Assembly: GCA_038025085.1 (NCBI GenBank)
Contig: CM076153.1
Location: 17,707,001 to 17,771,000, forward strand
DNA length: 64,000 bases
Origin: Tetragonia tetragonoides
Taxonomy: Eukaryota; Streptophyta; Magnoliopsida; Caryophyllales; Aizoaceae
Direction of reading: 5' to 3'
The notes below the pieces were generated by a model. The model had not been told where the DNA came from. It did not search any database and saw only the letters and a list, made by a program, of their open reading frames with translations. Position 1 is the stretch's first letter; every line of letters starts with the position of its first letter. Below are positions 34,731-44,859 of the stretch, in pieces. Position numbers and translations under genes: made by a program.

Positions 34731-36268
34731 TGTAAGAACCCTCGTCTTTCGGCGGTCTGAGTAAAATATTCAGTTGGAATTAATGGTTCCTAAATGTGTG
34801 TCACATGCAATTTAAATTAATTATAAAGAACAATAATTTGCAAATAAGAAGCCACCACCAATTTTTAAGGAAATAATTGGAAACCATCAAAACTGCATCC
34901 CAATTCCTATTGGGAATCGACTCATGCCTATGGAGACTAAATATTGAGTTCGGGGATGTAGGTACGAAATAAACAAAATGAATCTCATCTAAATCGCCCG
35001 TATTAACGGCCTCTACTAAGCTTATCCATGTCAAGTATTTATTTATGCTATATGATTCCATGCAAATCTGGTCGTCCAATGATCCTAAATTAACTAGGCG
35101 GGTTAAGATCAACCAAATTACCTACGTTATCGCTTTGCACAATTTATATCCAATTTAGATGCATACTATTAACAAGCATAAACATGATATAGAACATTAA
35201 ATAAGGCTCCAACCTACCAACTTTGCTAAACGCGCCATGTATCGCATATGCACATTAATAAAACTGTTAGTATTTTCAAAAGAATAATAGTAATATTATA
35301 AAGGTGCTAACTTTATGCTAAAATGAACCTAGGAGGCTACTATATGCATGCAAAAACTATAAAAAGATGCAAACTTGCATAAACTAATAAAAAGACATAA
35401 ACTTTATATTAACAATCCATGCATAATTATATACAAAATCAAAAGCATGCAAATTTATTCAACCATAATCAAAAGTTAAATAAAACATGATTAATAAACA
35501 ATAAAACAAGAGATTTAATGAAGAGTTAGGCCCTCAGGATGGTTAACCTGGACGTTCTATTCAAACGGGACTAGTAGAATTGGGATTGCTCTTCGATCTT
35601 GGGTGCTAGGCTAGGTATATTGCTTGCTTGAATCTTCAGATTTCTGAATTTGGGGAATTATGTGCTCTCAATGCTCTCAAAATTGTGAACTGACTGACCT
35701 CCTCCAAAAGAGGGTGAAAGGGAGTATTTATAGAGTTGGGGGACGAATTTAGGGGCCTAAGGCGAGAAGTCCGGCTCCAAAACTCGGCCCAGTCGAAAAT
35801 TGGGCTCAACGGCCACGCGGAGGGCAGCTGGGGCCCGCGGTGGCCGCTGGGGTTCAGCGGTTGGGCCGCTGAGGCTCAGCGGCTGGCCCAATGGGCCCCG
35901 CTGTCACGCGTTGGCCGCCGAACGGGTCGAGTCAGCCGCTGGACCTGACGGCGCGCGCGTGACTAAGATTTTGAATTTTTGGTGCTCTGTAATTTAAGAA
36001 ATTGCCCTTGGGCTGGCCCGGGGGCCGGGAATGAGCGGTTTTTGCCCAAATCTTCGAGACGCGATATCTTTTGATCCGGAAACCTGATTGAGGCAAGGTC
36101 AAAGGCGTTGGAATCCTTATAACAAGGGCTATCCAAAGACTGAAGTTTCAAGGAATTTGGTCTAGATTTCCGAGCAATGTCCTTTTCTACTTACGTCCAT
36201 GTTAATCCATTACCATCATCATCGGACGTTGCGATTCCAGGGGATGAGAACCGATTAGGGTGTCTACA
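34731..36268 (-). repeat. 5' LTR of element A
   Basis: A 1538-bp repeat, TGTAAGAACCC to GGTGTCTACA. Reading leftward: U3 with GC-box array (about 35960-35800), TATAAATA at 35732-35725, then the transcribed part with CCAAT...ATTGG block (about 34968-34900) and an open frame of 103 codons (35112-34801). TSD AGCGA follows at 36269-36273. Confidence 0.94.
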
Positions 36269-36313
36269 AGCGAACCCGTCCAAGAGCCCGAAGTCAAAGA
36301 CAAGGAGGAGTAG
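36269..36313 (+). pseudogene. Last codons of the B DUF7745-type gene, after the A insertion
   Basis: After the duplicated AGCGA the Glu/Pro-rich C-terminal frame of the B gene resumes (PVQEPEVKDKEE) and stops at 36311-36313. The tail resembles the acidic end of the A and E copies. The insertion therefore split the last exon about 13 codons before its stop. Confidence 0.8.
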
Positions 36314-36744
36314 TCCACCTCTAATTGTCTAGCAAGTCTTGTCATTTTTGCTTAGTAGTATAATTCAAATAACGAGTTTGCATGCCCGAGTAGATGTGGC
36401 TTAGAATTGCCCTTTTATTTACTTATTATTATTTTTTTTCTTTTTTGCACTTTATTATTTTTATATATAGAGCATGTAATGGACTTTAGCCATATTAATG
36501 AAAGACTTGCTTATTTTTGCATTAATTGAATGGATCAAAACTCCCTTTAGAGACTTATTTTGTTAAAGTGGCAGGGCCCAAGTGATATGGGTTACCTACA
36601 TATCCATGCAGAACTAGGCCAATGTAGTTCGTAAAACCAAATCTCGTTTTTTTTTTTTTTCTCGGTCGTGGGTCCCACGTGGACGAGTTGACCGATTTTG
36701 ACTTGGATTTGGTGCCTTAGTGGGCTCTCTCAAAGATTTAATAT
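36314..36744. other. Spacer between the antisense gene and pol of B
   Basis: 3' flank of both converging genes. Contains aataatattttt-like AT runs, a T-run (36647-36660) and the ggttacctacatatccatgc word shared with A and E. No gene is seen. Confidence 0.5.
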
Positions 36745-37782
36745 TTATGCATAAAACCGCTTGAGTTGGTCCATATTTGTGAGTTGGGTGAACTCGTTGC
36801 CGTCTAAGTCCATTAGCTTTACCGCTCCACCGGATAATATTGTCTTAATAAGGTATGGGCCGGCCCAATTAGGCTTGAACTTTCCCCGAGGATCGGCCAC
36901 AATTGGTCTCACCTCTTTTAAGACTAAGTCTCCTGCTTTTAGTCCTCTAGCCTTGAATCGTTGATCAAAATGCCTCGCCATCCTTGCTTGGTAGACATGA
37001 CCTTAATGTAGGGCATTTAGTCGTCTTTCATCTAGAAGAATCAATTGGTCATACCGGGCTTGGACCCACTCTACTTCGGGTAATTCACTTTCCAAAGCTA
37101 TCCTCAAAGAGGGAATTTCTACCTCGACTGGGAGTACCGCCTCCATTCCGTATACTAAAGAATAAGGCGTTGCTCCTGTTGAGGACCGAATTGTGGTTCT
37201 ATATCCCCATAAGGCGAATTGTAGCTTGTCGGGCCAATCTTCGTAGTTTTTCGTCATCTTAGCTATCATTTGTTTCACGTTTTTGTTTCCGGATTCTACG
37301 GCTCCATTTGTTTGTGGCCTGTAAGGTAAAGACTGTCGATGTTGAATTTTAAACTTAGTGAAAAGCTCGGCAACATCCTTTTTTAATTGAGACCTGTGAT
37401 CACTTATGATTTCGTGGGGTACCCCATATCTGGTAATGATGTTGTCATGTATGAACTTTGCCACGTGTTTGGATGCTATCCTTGCGTACGAACGAGCTTC
37501 AACCCATTTGGTAAAGTAGTCTATCACGACTAATATGTATTCATGGCCTCCTTTTCCTGTAGGGAGGATTTTCCCAATGATGTCAATGTCCCATGCAGAG
37601 AACGACCATGGTGAGGTGAATGTATGTAGAGGGGTAGGAGGTCTATGTTGTAAATTAGCGTGAAATTGGCAGCGTGTGCACTTTCTCACGTATTCGATGC
37701 AATCTTTTCCATTGTAGTCCAATAGTATCCTTGCCTTAGGATTTTCTTGACCAAAGTGAGTCCATTCATGTGGGGACCACAT
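36745..37782 (-). pseudogene. Element B: integrase core and C-terminus
   Basis: 37782-37003 is open (259 codons). It carries the second half of the zinc finger (RKCTRCQ), the core with WDIDIIGK, IISDHRSQ and TNGAVESGNK (D, D, E), and SLVYGMEAVLPVEVE. After a break at 37000, 36981-36745 encodes the C-terminal module (KFKPNWAGPYLIK) and ends NMDQLKRFYA, as in A. No internal duplication, unlike A. Confidence 0.88.
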
Positions 37783-38468
37783 ACGCCATTATGAATATCG
37801 CTCATGACTTTGATGACCGCACGTTCTTTTAAGCACAGAAGACTTAACCCTTGTGGTGTCTTTTTATAAAGTTTGCCTTGCACATGTATGTATTGTGCGG
37901 CTAGTCTTCTTAAAGCTCTTTGTGCCCTAGGTGTGGACTGTGGAGGATAAACGCCTTTGGCGAGTAAATTGAGAATGTCGGTAAACCATTCCTCCTCTTC
38001 TTCCTCGTTGAGGCATACTTCAAGTGCATTACAAAAGGCGGGCTCAGTGCGCCTTTGAATGTGAATGGGCATGGAGATTACATCATCTGGGATATTTATC
38101 ATAGAAGCCATCTTTGCTAAGGCATCTGCGAACTGGTTGTCATCTCTAGGAAGGTATGTGAAACGGACATAAGTGAGATATTTGGCTATCTTTTCAAGAT
38201 AATCCTGGTAAGGTGCCAGGGATTCGCTTTTCACTTTTCATTTTTCGGAAACTTGGTTTATAATGAGAGTTGAATCTCCATATACCTTCAGATCCTTAAT
38301 TTGTAGTTCTATTGCCGCTTCTAGACCGATGATGCATGCTTCATATTCGGTGTCGTTGTTGGTTACCTCATGATCTAACTTGACGGCTATGGGAGTATGT
38401 GCGCCTTCGGGGCTGACTAATTATACTCCTACGCCATAACCTTTATGGTTTGATGCTCCGTCAAAGTA
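37686..38468 (-). pseudogene. Element B: second RNase H and integrase zinc finger
   Basis: Begins just past a TGA in WQ.YFDGAS at about 38469. The archaeal-type RNase H keeps its first Asp (FDGAS) and has TNND.EYEA, VYGDSTLI and DNQFADALAKMAS. A second stop lies near 38420. The integrase N-terminus (IHNGVCGPHMNG) follows; the frame shifts near 37700. Confidence 0.85.
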
Positions 38469-40210
38469 TCATTGCCAAGTGTTCTCCTCGACACTCATTA
38501 TTCCTTCGTCAGGAAAGTCATGTGTAGCATCTTCACTAGTAACTGGGTTTTCAGCGAGATGTTCAGAAATGGCATGTCCTTTGATCGCCTTTTGGTGTTC
38601 AAAAGTTAGATCGAATTCTGAAAGCATGACGGTCCATCTTGCTATTCTTCCACTAAGAATGGGTTTTTCGAACAAGTACTTTAATGGATTCATCCTTGAC
38701 TTTATATGAACGGAATGTTGTAGCATGTAATGTCGAAGCTTCTTGGTTGCAGTGACCAATGCGAGACACGTTTTCTCTAGGGTGGAGTATAGTGTTTCGT
38801 ATTCTAGGAATTTCTTGCTAAGGTAGTATATTGCCTTTTCATCATTCTCCACCTTTTGGGCCAACATAGCACCCATGGCGGTTTCTGTGACTATTAGGTA
38901 TAGCATAAGTGGTTTTCCCGGAATAATGGGCCGAACCAATACGGGTGGATTAGCTAAGTATTCCTTAATCTTGTCGAAGGCTTGCTGGCATTGATCATCC
39001 CAGGTAGATTTAGTGTAATTTTTGAGCTTCTTGAAGATGGGCTCGCATGTAATAGTCAATTTGGATATGAACTGACTTATATATTGGAGACGTCCTAGGA
39101 ATCCTCTTATCTCCTTTTCACTTTTGGGAGATGGAATATCCCTTATAGCTTTGATTTTGGTAGGGTCGATTTTAATACCTCTTGTGCTTATGACGAATCC
39201 TAAGAGCTCGCCCAAAGTTACTCCAAACGCGCACTTTTGAGGGTTCAATCTCATGTTGTAGTTCCGAAGCCTGTCAAAGAATTTCTTTAGAGAGGGTATA
39301 TGCCCTTCTCTCTCCTTCGATTTAATGATCATATCGTCTACGTACACCTCGGCTTCCTTGTGTATCATGTCATGTAGAAGGGAAGTGGCAGTTCTTTGGT
39401 ATGTTGCTCCCGCGTTCTTCAACCCGAAAGGCATGACGGTGTAGCAGTCCCCCATTGGGTAATGAAAGTGGTTTTCTCCATATCTTCTTCGGCCATTTGT
39501 ATTTGGTTATACCCTGCATAGTCATCCATGAATGATAAGAGGGCATGTCCTGCGGTATTATCCACCAATACATCTATATGTGGCAAGGGAAAGTCGTCCT
39601 TTGGACTTGCCTTGTTCAGATCTCTAAAGTCAACACACATCCTTACTTTGCCATCCTTCTTTGAGACGGGCACTACGTTAGCAACCCATTCTGGATATTG
39701 AGTAACCCTGATAAAACCTACTGCGAGCTGTTTTTGCACCTCTTCTTTGATTTTCAGTGCCCACTCAGGCTTCATTCTCCGAAGTTTCTGCTTTACTGGC
39801 TTTGAATTGGGATTGAGCGGTATTGTATGTTGTGCTATCTCGCGACTTATTCCCGGCATATCTTTGTAGGACCAAGCGAAAACGTCTATGTATTCTTTTA
39901 AGAGATTCATAAAGCTTTCTCGCTCTTTGGGAGTTAACGATAAGCCAATGCGCACTTGGCGCGGCTCTTGATCGTTTGCAAGATTGATTAATTCTGTTTC
40001 TTCCACAATTGAAGTCTTTTGTTCATGCTCTAATAGTGCTTTAGTTACTTCTTTGGGCAATTCTTGTTCATCTTTTGAACTATTAGCTACTAAGTAATCC
40101 AAGAAGTAAGCAGAATCAGTAATTATTTCATTGATAGGGGAAACTGAAACATCAACTGAGCCATTACTATTGGCTTTAACATCTTTCGACTTGCAGACAG
40201 AATTAAACAT
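38469..40210 (-). pseudogene. Element B: RT and first RNase H
   Basis: 40210-39419 holds the linker end (FAWSYKDMPGI), KQKLRRMKPEWALK and the first RT motifs (MCVDFRDLNKASPKDDFPL). A frame change at about 39445 leads into 39455-38469: MPFGLKNAGATYQR, YVDDMI and a complete Gypsy RNase H. RT catalytic residues are intact apart from the frame change. Confidence 0.9.
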
Positions 40211-40337
40211 AGATTTGGGTGGACCACCCGACTCTACTTAACTGAAACATCAACTGAGCCATTATTATTGGCTTTAACATCTTTCGACTTGCAGACAGAA
40301 TAAAACACAGATTTGGGTGGACCACCCGACTCTACTA
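40142..40337. repeat. 98-bp tandem duplication in the pol linker of B
   Basis: The unit starting aactgaaacatcaactgagcc begins at 40142 and 40240, with few differences. Ninety-eight is not a multiple of three and so breaks the linker frame. Confidence 0.85.
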
Positions 40338-40440
40338 TATTAGACTCGTCTTCGGAATCGGACTCGGTCCGGTCGGAATCAGTGTCGGAGTCAGGCTTGG
40401 ATTCTTCGGAGATCGTGATATTGATATTCTTTCCATTGGC

Positions 40441-40914
40441 TCATGTCCAGCTTATAGTTTGTTTCTGCTTTGTGAGTTGACCCTCGTTTGGAGTGATCAA
40501 CGTAGTTGGGTCAAAGTTTGCATCCTGAATTGCATTATTGACATTGTGGAGCTCTTCATCTTTTGGATGGCGATGCTCTTGTCCAAATAATAGACACAAA
40601 GCATTGTTGGGTGTGTTCTCTACCCAATCAAAGTTCAGCCTCCTTCTTACAGGAAAAGGAGTTTCTTCCAGTACATAGCAGTCTTGAAAGACTTCGAATC
40701 CGGGAACTTGGATTCCGTAAACCGGGGGAACATAGGGTTCAGGAAAGCCATAATAAGGGAATGGATCTCCAGACTGGACGAATTGCCCGTTCGGTGTGTG
40801 CGGGTATGGTGCCATGGGGATGTCGTAGACTTTATTTTCCTTAATGGCCCTTTTCTTCGCCTTTTCTTTAGCAATGTGTTCCCGTAACTCTTGCTTGGTG
40901 GGGTTATAGCCCAA
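40441..40914 (-). pseudogene. Element B: protease-RT linker
   Basis: 157 open codons corresponding to the A linker (LGYNPTKQELREHI.., YPHTPNGQFVQSGDPFPYYG). Separated from the protease part by a frame change at about 40945 and from RT by the 98-bp duplication. Confidence 0.82.
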
Positions 40915-40976
40915 CCCAAAAAGATTGTTTCTGATTTTGGATGACCAAACTGGAAGTGGTTTGGAAACATCTTTGC

Positions 40977-43529
40977 CTAGAGATGTGCCAGGGAAGTGCC
41001 CTGGTTTCTTAAAATGGCATTAATTCCTAGGTGGGAATATGGTGCGAAATGAGCTATATCTTGCTCGAGTACGGCGACGCCTTCAGTCATAAAGATAAAG
41101 CCCCAGAATTCTTCGTCTTGCGCAGTGTGCTCGACTTTAAGAACTGGAACGTCTTCAATGCTAGCGATCATAGAATCAGCTCTAACTTCTAAAACTACCC
41201 CTCCGACCATCATTTTGACCTTTAGGTGTAATGTTGAAGCTATCGCGTTTAGTCCATGGAGCGAGGGGCGTCCTAGGAGTAAATTGAAGGAAGCTGGGAT
41301 GTCGATGACATGGAATTGTACCATTTTCTCAACGGGTCCGGTGTTAAGGTTGATTGAAAATATGCCTAGAACGTTTCGTTTAGAGTTGTCATAGGCTCTC
41401 AACCCTTGTGCGACGTGTGCGAGGTTGTTGACGTTTATGCCCAAACATTGAGCGGTCCTTAGAGGACAAACGTTGACAGCGGATCCGTTGTCTACTAAAG
41501 TCATTGGGACTTGTTTCTTCTCGCATATGGAAGTTAGGTAGAGTGCCTTATTGTGATGAGTTCCTTCGGGTGGAAGGTCTTCATTAGTGAAGGCAATTGC
41601 TTGTGAGGAATTTCCTTTTGTGAGGAGGTTGACTAGGTCATCCGGAGTAGCTTCGGGGGAAACCATAGTTTGATTAAGCGCCTTTAGTAAAGCATTCCTA
41701 TGTACTTGGGAAGTAGTCAGGAGTTGCCATATAGAGATATCAGCCTTAGTCTTTTGAAGCTGTTTAAGCAGTGCGGTGCCATCATCCTCGTTTGGAGGAT
41801 TTTGTTCCTTGTTCTGGACCAGCGGAGTATCTCTCACTTGCGGTAAGACTGAAGCTGTGTTTCGTAATGGATCCTTATTTTGGAGATGGGAAGGTATGTA
41901 GTGCCTTCCCAACCTCGTGAGGTGTTCAACTTCAAGAGATTCGTCGTCTGTAGAGTCATACCTTACTTTAGAAATCTAGAGGGCAGCATCTTCCTCGTCG
42001 CTATCGCTTTCCCAAAGTCTGGCTACCTCTAGATGGTGGGAGTCAATATTAAATGGTGGGACACGATGTTCAATTGGCACAATCAGGCGAGAGGGGTCTT
42101 CTTCCTCTTTTTCATTTGTAATGATGAAAACCACGCCTAGAGGATTGGTATTGTTATTTGGAGTGGGAACATTCTTTGGCTTGGGAATAGTCCCATTGTC
42201 AAAAAGATCCTGTATTTTATTCTTGAGTGTCGAACACTTCTCAATGTCATGTTCTTTTCCTCTATGGAATTTGCAATAAAGATTAGGGTTCCATGACGGA
42301 CTCCTCTTTTCGATGTCGGGATCTGGAGTGGGGCCCACGACATTGAGGTAGTCGTTCTTGACAAGCTTTTCCAAAGCTTTAGCATAGGTCATACCCAATG
42401 GGGTGTATTGCCTTTGCGGTTTGTCGTAGACAGCATTGACTTCATTAACCTTATTGGAAGAGTTTCCCGAATTGGGGTTCTTCTTGTAGCTTGAGTTATA
42501 AGCACCTTTGTTGAAGAAGTCCTTGTTTTTCTCCTTTTTGAGTGCTTGATCATCCTCTATGAGCAATCCCACACTATTGAGTTGTGCGTATGAAGTAATT
42601 GCTTGGTATTTGAGAGGATTCAAGTAAGGAGGTTGTAAGTTCTTGATGAGTTTTCGAATTTGCTCTTCCTCGGATGGACGGTCGAGCATTTCGGCCACTT
42701 TAGTTCTTCATTTCTTTACAAAATCAGTGAAGCTTTCACTTTCACCTTGCTTGATTGCTTCCAACTCTCTCATGGTGGTTGGTTGGATGACATTGTCGGC
42801 ATACCTAGTGAGGAATAAACTGGACACTTTGTTCCATTCCTGAACCTGATTGGGCTCGAGCTTGAAAAACCATGCCCTAACAGTGGGGTCCAAGGTTTGT
42901 GAGAAAAGATGAATATAGAGGTCAGGATCTACTCCACTTAGGCCCATTGCAGTGGTGAAATCCCTTATGTGATCTTTTGGATCATCGGTCCCTTTGAAGA
43001 TGGGGACTTCAGGCATAGAGAACTTTTGTGGGAGCTTCCCCTTGATGTGAGAGGAGTATCCTTCAGCATTGATCATGTAGTCACTTATGATCTTGTTTTG
43101 GGTTAGAGCTAACTCAAGGTTCTTAATTTGAGCACTTAGCTCTTCTACCTTGTCATCTCGAGGTGGAGGATCATCCTGGTTAAGAAGGTCAGCTTCTTTG
43201 ACCTTGCTCTCTATCCATGTCACACGGTTTCCCATAGTTTCCAACATTTTCATCATATCAGTCAACATCTCATCGGTAGTCTTAGGTGGTGGAGGGGGCA
43301 CATCATCTTCGGCCATTTCAGTCAACTTAGAACAAGATGGTCGATACGGAGGGGGAGTAACAAATACTGCGTCAGACCTAGCTTTGCTCGAGGGGGGAGA
43401 TTCCAATACGAGCTTCCTAACCAGACGTTGATTACTATGATCGCGTTCCCAACTTTTCGGACCGGCTATTTTCTTCCCAATCCTGGACAGCGGATAAGGC
43501 ATAGAAAAGAAAGGACTAACAAGTTCCAC
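40977..43529 (-). pseudogene. Element B: gag and protease
   Basis: Three open pieces in register. 43529-42708 is gag (KFSMPEVPIFKGTDDPKDHI, TVRAWFFKLE), ended by a TGA where Trp is expected. 42698-41976 has the C-x2-H zinc knuckle (CKFHRGKEHDIEKC), ended by TAG. 41912-40977 has the protease (LVDNGSAVNVCPL, then LLLGRPSLHGLNA). The N-terminal coiled-coil region (about residues 80-150) matches A. Two nonsense changes and one frame change make it inactive. Confidence 0.9.
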
Positions 43530-43622
43530 GAAAGAAAAGTTTTAAAACAAAGATAGGAAGTTTCTATCTAGAATATTCTATCAACATAGTTACCCTTGGG
43601 GACTAAGTAATGGGTTTAGGTC

Positions 43623-44115
43623 AAAAGATCTCGACGCAATATGGGATAAAGCAAAAGATATTATACTCTTGACTAAAAGGAGAGGGGAGAGATATTATCT
43701 CGACTCAATATGGGATAAAGCAAAAGATATTATACTCTTGACTAAAAGGAGAGGGAAGAGATATTATCTCGACTCAATATGGGATAGAGCAAAAGATATT
43801 ATACTCTTGACTAAAAGGAGAAGGGAGAGATATTATCTCGACTCAATATGGGATAAAGCAAAAGATATTATACTCTTGACTAAAAGGAGAGGGGAGAGAT
43901 ATTATCTCGACTCAATATGGGATAAAGCAAAAGATATTATACTCTTGACTAAAAGGAGAGGGGAAAGATATTATCTCGACTCAATATGGGATAAAGCAAA
44001 AGATATTATATTCTTGACTAAATGGAGAGGGGAGAGATATCATCTCGACTCAATATGGGATAAAGGAAAAGATATTATACTCTTGACTAAAAGGAAATGG
44101 GAGATATATTATCGA
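43623..44115. repeat. 69-bp minisatellite in the 5' leader of B
   Basis: About seven copies of a 69-bp unit; for example gactaaaagg occurs at 43671 and 43740. The unit includes gatattatctcgactcaatatgggataaagc. Because 69 is a multiple of three, one + strand frame stays open (43669-44130) as a 23-residue repeat. I regard that as a by-product, since it is antisense to the element and lies in the leader. Confidence 0.92.
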
Positions 44116-44840
44116 GATCTTTTGACCTAGACTCACTACCTAAATAAGGGGAAAGAATATAGCAACCAAATCTTTCCTAAGGTAACGAGCATCATATAGA
44201 ACATTCAGGGATATTATTTCCTAAAAATAAAGATTCTAGACTCGATCTTAAGACAAAATCTAGACTCAAAAAAGGAAAAGATCCTAATTGGGGTCTAACC
44301 TAATATTCTATGACGACCAAAAAGACTACGCAAAGATTGTGTTCACATATGGGCAAACAGCAAACAACGCAATACGACATGATTATGCAAATTTAGCGTG
44401 GACATGGGACTGAGTTTCAACCTAAAACATTGGTTCTAGTTCATGCAATGGGGTAGGCTTAAGGGTTTTGGGCTAAAGGTACTCATGATCAAGAATGTAC
44501 TACAATCCACGGGATGCACGACAATGTGAGGCATTCTAGTTATCCTACTCGTCGAGTGGACGAATGCGTAGGAAGGTACATGAGGTGGGGGGATCCATGT
44601 TGCTTGGCAAATAAGAATCGAGTGGATTCTCACCAAGGCACTTCACCACACTCCATTGGCTAAAAACTGGTTTGAACTTGTAAAAACAAGCTCGGAAGTC
44701 GCGCATGCATATGAATGCAATGAATGCAAATTAATAGATGAATGACAAGTCACAAAATAATAATAAGAACACTCAAGGCAGTGAACCAAGCAAATATAAT
44801 TGTAATGAATCTATTTTCAAGTTACACCCTCTTAATCATG
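44116..44840 (-). other. 5' leader of element B, unique part
   Basis: Leader sequence between the minisatellite and primer site. I see no ORF or repeat of note. Confidence 0.5.
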
Positions 44841-44859
44841 TCCCCAGTGAAGTCGCCAC
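44841..44859 (-). other. Primer-binding site of element B
   Basis: GTGGCGACTTCACTGGGGA read leftward, starting at the LTR edge. Same class as in A, likely for tRNA-Arg by analogy with other Tat elements. Confidence 0.7.

Larger units (their letters stand above)
18439..36268 (-). mobile_element. Element A: Tat-type Ty3/Gypsy retrotransposon, complete 17.8 kb
   Basis: LTRs at 18439-19948 (3') and 34731-36268 (5'), with AGCGA on both outer flanks (18434-18438 and 36269-36273). Order in element orientation: 5' LTR, primer site, leader, gag-protease, linker, RT with RNase H, second (archaeal-type) RNase H, integrase, then a 6-kb region with DUF7745-type and PMD genes on the opposite strand, polypurine tract, 3' LTR. 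The dual RNase H and the 3' antisense genes place it in the Tat lineage (Ogre/Retand/Grande relatives). Every domain has at least one lesion. Element A is nested in the last exon of the DUF7745-type gene of B. Confidence 0.95.

Noticed and set aside
43669..44130. 153-codon + strand ORF with a 23-residue repeat
   Set aside because: It is the translation of the 69-bp minisatellite in the B leader, antisense to the element, with no start context or homology. Period divisible by three explains the open frame.
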